Assembly (NCBI RefSeq): GCF_002272015.1
Contig: NZ_NPBY01000071.1
Coordinates: 1-39,379, forward strand
Source of the DNA: Paenibacillus campinasensis
GTDB lineage: Bacteria; Bacillota; Bacilli; Paenibacillales; Paenibacillaceae
Direction of reading: 5' to 3'
DNA: 39,379 nucleotides
This document shows positions 34,303 through 39,379 of this stretch, one piece after another. The notes below the pieces were generated by a model that ran no database searches, was not told the DNA's origin, and saw nothing but the letters and a program-made list of their open reading frames with translations. The first letter of the stretch is position 1. Every line of letters starts with the position of its first letter. A program made the position numbers and the translations under genes.

Positions 34303-34878
34303 TTGAGGAAGAAGGGTGCCAATGGACAAGAGAGCAGGACACGATTACTCGCAGCTGCCGCCAGCGAATTCGCCCGGTTAGGGTATCACGAGACGAAGGT
34401 CAGTGCAATTGTCTCCAAAGCGGGGTTAACACAGCCGTCGTTTTACTTGTATTTTCAAAGCAAGGAGGCCATATTCGCCGAACTGACAGGCATGTTCCGG
34501 TCGGGATTGAAAGCGCTCATGGAAGAGTGCGGGCGAGAGGCTGAGCGGGGCTGTGAGTCGGTAACGGTTGCTGTTCGCTCGTTCCTGGCGCGGCTGTTTG
34601 CACAGTTGGCTCACCATCCCGATTTGACACGGATCGGTTTTTTCCTTAGCGAGGAAGCAGCGGATATGAAGGAGGAGCTGGCTGCGGTAATTGCGCGCTG
34701 TCTGCTGTCCAGGCATCATGGGCTTGATGGGGAGTCCCGATTCGATGTGGCGGTCGCGGCCGATTGCCTTGTAGGGGCGGTGGAGAGACTGACCTTGCAG
34801 CAGCTGCTCCCAGGCAAGCGTTCGGCAGAGGAACTGGCTGGGGAGGTCGCCCAATTTTATAGCGTCGGGCTCGAGTGA
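34303..34878 (+). CDS. TetR-family transcriptional regulator
   Basis: This is 191 residues from TTG 34303 (ten bases after GGAGG), which gives the short basic start RKKGANGQESRTRLL usual for TetR proteins. The frame is open upstream to 34156 but that part is unlike the family. A TATAAT at 34248-34253 upstream of the TTG also favours the later start. The HTH is at about residues 10-58 (AAASEFARLGYHETKVSAIVSKAGLTQPSFYLYF). The C-terminal ligand domain is helical and generic. It diverges from mqnB and stands alone, so it may control itself or mqnBD. Effector unknown. Confidence 0.9.
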   Translation: MRKKGANGQESRTRLLAAAASEFARLGYHETKVSAIVSKAGLTQPSFYLYFQSKEAIFAELTGMFRSGLKALMEECGREAERGCESVTVAVRSFLARLFAQLAHHPDLTRIGFFLSEEAADMKEELAAVIARCLLSRHHGLDGESRFDVAVAADCLVGAVERLTLQQLLPGKRSAEELAGEVAQFYSVGLE

Positions 34879-35023
34879 TCGGGCTTGCACCCGGGATGAA
34901 ATCGTCCGATAATGAAACCGTTGATGAGCAAGACGTTTACATACATAGCATACCTGGACATGTTCCCCTGAACGGATCGTTTATAGCAGATATGTAACAG
35001 TGAAGATGCTCGTAATGACCGAG

Positions 35024-35064
35024 GACTGCAGCAGCCAAAAGTGAAGGCCGCCGCAGTCTTTTTT
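35024..35064 (+). terminator. Terminator in the gap before the sugar-sensor operon
   Basis: GACTGC (35024-35029) pairs with GCAGTC (35053-35058), with inner GC and GCC/GGC pairs interrupted by mismatches, followed by six T residues. It lies 146 bases after the TetR gene and isolates the next operon. The rest of 34879-35120 shows no gene or other signal I can name. Confidence 0.7.
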
Positions 35065-35120
35065 CATAGGGCAGCTTGCCGTGAATGCCGCTAAGCTGAA
35101 GTCTTGGCAGTGGCATGCGT

Positions 35121-35150
35121 TTGAAATTTTCCCGGTTCTTGCAGTATATT
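35121..35150 (+). promoter_or_regulatory. Sigma-A promoter of the three-component sugar-sensor operon
   Basis: TTGAAA (35121-35126), an 18-base spacer and TATATT (35145-35150) form a good promoter. The predicted start lies in the cre site that follows. Confidence 0.6.
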
Positions 35151-35155
35151 ACTTT

Positions 35156-35169
35156 TGTAACCGATTGCA
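35156..35169 (+). promoter_or_regulatory. Perfect cre match over the transcription start
   Basis: TGTAACCGATTGCA matches TGNAANCGNWNNCA at all 14 positions and is flanked by T on both sides, as in the extended consensus. Placed just downstream of the -10 box, CcpA binding here would repress. A LacI-family operator is the alternative reading. Confidence 0.65.
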
Positions 35170-35205
35170 TGAGAGCATGGGAGAAATGGATCGGAGGTTG
35201 CACCG

Positions 35206-36213
35206 GTGAAAAAGCTGATGGTGGTTTACGGCTTGCTGATTGTATCGTTTCTGGTGTATGTGGTGATGTACCGGATGGATGAGGGACGCTCCGCGGCCTG
35301 GGAGGATGGAGGACTGCGGGGAAGCATTGGCGAGAATTACGTCATGGTCACGTTCCAGTCAGGGATGGAATATTGGAAGAATATATTAAAAGGCTTTGAG
35401 GACGGAGGCGACGCGCTTGGCGTGTCGGTCGAATACCGAGGCGCTACGCAGTATGACGTGAAGGAGCAGATCATGGTGCTGGAGCAGGTCATTGCGAAGA
35501 AGCCGGCCGGCATCGCCCTGTCAGCGATTGATTCCAGCGCATTGACCGCGACGATCAACAAGGCGGTGGATGCAGGCATCCCGGTGGTGCTGTTTGATGC
35601 GGATGCGCAAGGAAGCAAGGCATACTCATTTCTGGCCACCAACAATTACAACGCAGGGGCTGCCGCAGCCGACAAGATGGCCCAGCTTCTGGGCCGAGAG
35701 GGCGAGGTGGGCATCATTACGCAGTCCGGACAGCAGAATCACGCGGATCGCACCAGCGGCTTCAAGGAAGCGATTGCCCATCGATATTCGGCCATGAAGG
35801 TGGTTGCGGTGAAGGAAGGCAAGGGTGACGCGATTATATGGCGGGATGCGGTGCTGGAGATGATGGAGGAGCATCCGGATTTGCGAGGCGTCTTTGCCAC
35901 CGAAGCAAGCGGCGGGGCAGGCGCGGCTGATGCGGTCATTGCGGCAGGCAGGAAGGGGGAGCTGCGAATTATCGGATTTGATACGAACAAAGAGACGCTT
36001 GACCGAATATCGGACGGGACGGTGTCGGCCACGATTGCCCAGGGTACATGGAATATGGGCTATTGGTCGCTTCAGTATCTGTTTCACCTTCATCATGGCT
36101 TGACCGTTCCGGCTCCGACGCTGGGCAATGATGTGGCTCCGCTTCCGCCGCGCGTAGATACCGGGATCACGATTGTGACCCGTGAGAATGTGGATGATTT
36201 TTATGCCAAATAA
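35206..36213 (+). CDS. Membrane-anchored periplasmic sugar-binding protein (RbsB/XylF-like)
   Basis: This 335-residue protein of the periplasmic-binding-protein type I family has recognisable strands at VMVTFQSGMEYWKNILKGFEDGG, KPAGIALSAIDSS, GIPVVLFDADAQ and GVFATEASGGAGAADAV, and IIGFDTNKETL follows. The N-terminus is one hydrophobic segment at about residues 5-22 with no lipobox cysteine, so it is probably an uncleaved membrane anchor instead of a free or lipidated transport protein. The GTG start follows GGAGG. The end overlaps the kinase gene. This order resembles the XylFII-LytS-YesN xylose-sensing system of Clostridium beijerinckii, where the anchored binding protein presents the sugar to the kinase. 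Confidence 0.88.
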   Translation: MKKLMVVYGLLIVSFLVYVVMYRMDEGRSAAWEDGGLRGSIGENYVMVTFQSGMEYWKNILKGFEDGGDALGVSVEYRGATQYDVKEQIMVLEQVIAKKPAGIALSAIDSSALTATINKAVDAGIPVVLFDADAQGSKAYSFLATNNYNAGAAAADKMAQLLGREGEVGIITQSGQQNHADRTSGFKEAIAHRYSAMKVVAVKEGKGDAIIWRDAVLEMMEEHPDLRGVFATEASGGAGAADAVIAAGRKGELRIIGFDTNKETLDRISDGTVSATIAQGTWNMGYWSLQYLFHLHHGLTVPAPTLGNDVAPLPPRVDTGITIVTRENVDDFYAK

Positions 36214-38125
36214 TTACGAATTCAAACCGGGCAGCTGGCGGAGACGTTTTAAACGGTGGACAGGATTCGGCGATTGGCCGCTGCAATACAAGCTTATTGT
36301 TTTATTCTTAATGATTGGCATCCTTCCTTCCATTGCGCTTGGCGTGCTGGTGAATTGGACGGTCAACCGCATCGTTGACGAACAGATGACAGCCAATACG
36401 CTTCAGCTGATCGGGAAAGTGAATCAAACGCTCGACAACAACATGGAGAATCTGCAGAGCATTACGTATCTGATCGGATTTGACCCTGCGGTCAAACGTT
36501 TCTTAAGCGGGGAGATGTCCGGGGACGGCACCGAGAGCGGCGAGGGGAATGGCGAAGCTCCGCATGCGCTGCTGAACGAAGAGAAGAGTGAGCGGTATGA
36601 GATCCGTCAGCTGCTCCAAGGATTCACCACGCTGTATCCGGAGATTGCGGCGATCCTGGTCGTGAATCATGAGGGGGACTACATCAGCAACGAGATGTAT
36701 GCCCGAAGCGACGGGAATTTGACGGAGGAAAGCTGGTATGTGGAAGCGGCACAGCACGAGGGGATCTTCACTGTGCTGGGCCATCCGGTGCAGCGCAATG
36801 TGACCACGCATGTGTTCTATTCCAACGATGAACTTATCTCGGTTGTACGCTCTTTCGTGGATCCGGATACGCGGGAGGTGACTGGCGCTGTTCTGATTGA
36901 TCTGAAGCTGCGAGCGGTAGCGGGTGCCGTGCGCGGGGTTACGCTTGGAAAAGACGGCTATCTGATGGTCACCGCGAGGGATGGGAAGCCGATCTACACT
37001 CCGGATCATTCCCCGATTGCGGGAATCCCGCCCGCCTGGTTTCCGGAAGAGGAGAGCGGCACGTTCGTGCGTGAAGTCGGCGGTCAGATGCTGCAGTTCA
37101 TGTACGTGACGTCCTCCTTCACAGGCTGGAGCACGCTCGGGGTATTCGGGGCGAGCGAGGCGGTGCATGAGGTCCGGAAAATTCAATTTTATTTGGTGTG
37201 CTTCCTGTTTGTCGTCTGTCTCTTCGGCTTAACGGCATCGTACACGCTGTCACAATCGATCTCGAGGCCAATTCGCCAGCTGATGTCGTTCATGCAGAAA
37301 GCGGAGTCCGGGGATTTGACGATCCGTTACTGGGGCGGAGGGCAGGATGAGGTAGGCATGCTCGGGCGCAGCTTCAACCGCATGTTGCTGCAAATTCGCA
37401 AGCTGATGAAGCTGAGCGAGCTGAGGGAGCGGCAGAAGCGGGAGGCGGAGCTGCGAAGCCTGCAGGCGCATATCAAGCCTCATTTTCTGTATAACACGCT
37501 GGATACGATTCACTGGATGGCGCTGAAAAAAGGGGCGGATGATGTGTCCGGCATGGTGGAGTCGCTGTCGCATCTGTTCCGGATCGGGCTGAGCAAGGGA
37601 AGCGATATCATCCCTATTCAGGACGAATGGACGCATATTACAAGCTATCTGCAAATCCAGAAGACCCGATACCGCGACCGGCTGCATTACGAGCTGCATC
37701 TGGCTCCGGAAGCGGAGGGCCTGTATGTGCTGAAGCTGCTGCTGCAGCCGATTGTGGAGAACGCCATCTATCATGGCATCAAAGCCCGGCGAGGCCCGGG
37801 CAGCATCGTCATTTCGGCCGAAGTGGAGGAGGGAATGCTGCTGCTGACGGTGACGGACAACGGTGCGGGCATGTCGCCGGAGCGGCTGGCGGAGCTGCGC
37901 CGCCTGCTGGAAGACCCGCTGTCGGCGATGCAGGAGCCAGCCGGCGGGGAGGAGCGGTCCAGCCGCAGCTATGGTCTGCTGAATGTGCAGGCCCGGATTA
38001 GACTGACCTTCCACGAGGCATATGGCATTCATATTGAAAGCGCTGAGGGTACAGGGACCCGCGTCATCATTCGCCATCCGTTGCTGCATACCGTCCCTAA
38101 AGCCTCAAACGAGCAAGGAGAGTGA
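36182..38125 (+). CDS. YesM/LytS-type sensor histidine kinase
   Basis: This is 647 residues if the GTG at 36182 is used; ATG 36188 and ATG 36203 are also possible, none with a good ribosome binding site, so translation probably couples to the upstream gene, which it overlaps. Counting from 36182, the first membrane segment is at about 38-60, a Cache-like extracytoplasmic domain follows to about 325, the second segment is at about 333-357 and HAMP at about 357-410. The phosphoacceptor H434 is in IKPHFLYNTLDT; HATPase motifs are LQPIVENAIYHG and DNGAGM. It pairs with the response regulator four bases downstream and likely with the anchored binding protein upstream. Confidence 0.94.
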   Translation: MRMWMIFMPNNYEFKPGSWRRRFKRWTGFGDWPLQYKLIVLFLMIGILPSIALGVLVNWTVNRIVDEQMTANTLQLIGKVNQTLDNNMENLQSITYLIGFDPAVKRFLSGEMSGDGTESGEGNGEAPHALLNEEKSERYEIRQLLQGFTTLYPEIAAILVVNHEGDYISNEMYARSDGNLTEESWYVEAAQHEGIFTVLGHPVQRNVTTHVFYSNDELISVVRSFVDPDTREVTGAVLIDLKLRAVAGAVRGVTLGKDGYLMVTARDGKPIYTPDHSPIAGIPPAWFPEEESGTFVREVGGQMLQFMYVTSSFTGWSTLGVFGASEAVHEVRKIQFYLVCFLFVVCLFGLTASYTLSQSISRPIRQLMSFMQKAESGDLTIRYWGGGQDEVGMLGRSFNRMLLQIRKLMKLSELRERQKREAELRSLQAHIKPHFLYNTLDTIHWMALKKGADDVSGMVESLSHLFRIGLSKGSDIIPIQDEWTHITSYLQIQKTRYRDRLHYELHLAPEAEGLYVLKLLLQPIVENAIYHGIKARRGPGSIVISAEVEEGMLLLTVTDNGAGMSPERLAELRRLLEDPLSAMQEPAGGEERSSRSYGLLNVQARIRLTFHEAYGIHIESAEGTGTRVIIRHPLLHTVPKASNEQGE

Positions 38126-38129
38126 GAAG

Positions 38130-39344
38130 ATGAGAAGGCAGTACCGGGTATTGATTGCCGATGATGAACCGATCATTCGCGAAGGGATTCGGGATGCGGT
38201 GCGTTGGGAAGAGCTGGGCATGGAAGTTGCCTGTGAAGCGGAGGACGGGGAAGAGGCGCTGGAGCTGGCGCTGCAGGAAAATATCGACATTGCTTTGGTG
38301 GATATGAATATGCCGTTTATGGACGGCATTGCCCTGATGAAACGGCTGAAAGAGGAGCGCCCGTCATGCCGGTTTGTGATCGTCACCGGGCATGATGAAT
38401 TTGCTTACGCCCAGGAGGCGATCCGGCTGGGCGTGAAGGAGTATATTTTAAAGCCGGTGAACGCCGAGCATCTGAATCAGGTGCTGCGAAGTGTGAAGCA
38501 GGAGCTGGACGAGCTGCATGTGCGCGATCTGTATTTCCAGAAAGCGTCGGAGCAGATCGAGAAGAATATTCCGCTGCTGCGCGAGCGCTTCTGTCTGGAA
38601 TGGATTCATGGCTTGATCAGTCATAACGAGGCGCTGGAGCAGCTGGAGTTTCTGGGGCTGCCCCCGAGGCTGCCGCTGCAGATTGGCATCGTCCGCTGGC
38701 CGGAAACGGCCTCGAATCAGCCGCTGATGAAGGAGGGCGAACGGCAGCTGTACCTGTTTGCGATTGAGAACATCATCGCTGAGCTGATCCACGATGTGCC
38801 GCATATGCTGTTTCGCGAGCAGACCGGGCTGATCGGCATCTGCTTATGGGAAGAGCTTCCGGTTGAAGCGGCCGTGGACATGGAGAAGGCGGTGTTGAAG
38901 TATATCAAACGGACCGTCAATGTGCATCTGGAGCCGGTCGAGTCAGAGCTGGGCGGCGTCAGCGAGGCGTATGATGCTTGCCGGGAGGCGGTGTTCCGGG
39001 AATCGCAGCTGTCGCCGATCGTGCGCAGAGCAAGGCAGCTTATCCACGAGGTATACGCACAGCATGACTTGACGCTGGAAGCTTTTGCAGCGGGGCTGCA
39101 GGTGTCGCCCGTCTATTTAAGCCGCATGCTGAAAAAAGAGCTGGGCACGTCCTTTGTCGGCTTCCTGACCCAGACCCGGATCCGGAAGGCGATCGAGCTG
39201 CTCACTTCCACCGATCACACGATTCATGAAATCGCCGAGCAGGTCGGCTATGACAGCCAGCATTATTTCAGCACTGCCTTCAAAAAGGTGATGGGCGTAT
39301 CGCCCAACCGTTACCGGAAGGGAGCGGCTTATGCCGAGGAATAA
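38130..39344 (+). CDS. AraC-type response regulator (YesN-like)
   Basis: This is 404 residues from the ATG at 38130, nine bases after GGAG; the frame is open to 38022 inside the kinase gene but that start is not used. The receiver domain has IADDEPIIREG and the phosphoacceptor D58 in LVDMNMPFMDG, with the conserved lysine in YILKPVNA. A middle region of about 160 residues follows, then the AraC HTH pair from about 300 (LTLEAFAAGLQVSPVYLSRML; ending GVSPNRYRKG). It should activate a sugar transporter operon, which may begin just beyond the right edge. Confidence 0.94.
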   Translation: MRRQYRVLIADDEPIIREGIRDAVRWEELGMEVACEAEDGEEALELALQENIDIALVDMNMPFMDGIALMKRLKEERPSCRFVIVTGHDEFAYAQEAIRLGVKEYILKPVNAEHLNQVLRSVKQELDELHVRDLYFQKASEQIEKNIPLLRERFCLEWIHGLISHNEALEQLEFLGLPPRLPLQIGIVRWPETASNQPLMKEGERQLYLFAIENIIAELIHDVPHMLFREQTGLIGICLWEELPVEAAVDMEKAVLKYIKRTVNVHLEPVESELGGVSEAYDACREAVFRESQLSPIVRRARQLIHEVYAQHDLTLEAFAAGLQVSPVYLSRMLKKELGTSFVGFLTQTRIRKAIELLTSTDHTIHEIAEQVGYDSQHYFSTAFKKVMGVSPNRYRKGAAYAEE

Positions 39345-39379
39345 CCGAAGCGTTATGGGATGAGATGTATGCGTTTGAA

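Overview
The window looks like a chromosomal segment of a Paenibacillus-type member of the Bacillota. Shine-Dalgarno sites are strong (AAGGAGG-like) and GTG/TTG starts are frequent. Lipoproteins carry Bacillus-type lipoboxes, and there are two YesM/YesN-type sensor kinase/AraC-response-regulator pairs, orphan carbohydrate permeases without an ATPase, GH4 glycosidases and several catabolite-responsive (cre-like) elements. I see no mobile element, rRNA, tRNA or CRISPR array. The genus is an inference from gene content.

Layout. 1-1048: a LysR regulator, with signs of a divergent gene just beyond the left edge. 1209-3991: a three-gene ABC-2 type exporter. 4077-6047: a large TPR protein. 6189-8551: a metN-metI-metQ-type importer whose ATPase lacks the usual C-terminal regulatory domain. 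8642-10005: peptidase T. 10127-12758: YesM-type kinase plus a compact AraC response regulator, followed by a carbohydrate lipoprotein and two permeases (13017-16586).

17576-27780 is a glycoside-utilisation region. An AraC regulator diverges from a melA-type GH4 alpha-galactosidase. Next comes a five-gene transporter of the peptide (Opp/Dpp) type, whose first ATPase gene is frameshifted. A second AraC regulator and a second, longer GH4 enzyme follow. Cre-like sites lie upstream of the carbohydrate lipoprotein, both GH4 genes and the Opp-type binding protein. This suggests that the Opp-type system imports a glycoside rather than a peptide.

27919-32357 holds housekeeping and small genes: alanine dehydrogenase, a YpsA-family protein, a lipoprotein, an RlaP-type nucleotidyltransferase broken by a one-base deletion, and a Mug-type DNA glycosylase translationally coupled to it. 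32463-34036 carries two futalosine-pathway menaquinone genes (mqnB-mqnD) on the minus strand, and a TetR regulator follows. 35121-39344 is a three-component sugar sensor: a membrane-anchored periplasmic-binding protein, an overlapping histidine kinase and an AraC response regulator. It has a good promoter and a perfect cre match immediately downstream of the -10 box.

The observations most worth following are the Opp-type/GH4 cassette, the membrane-anchored binding protein/kinase/regulator system, and the two independent single-base frameshifts. I did not find anything that I can call a wholly new system with confidence.
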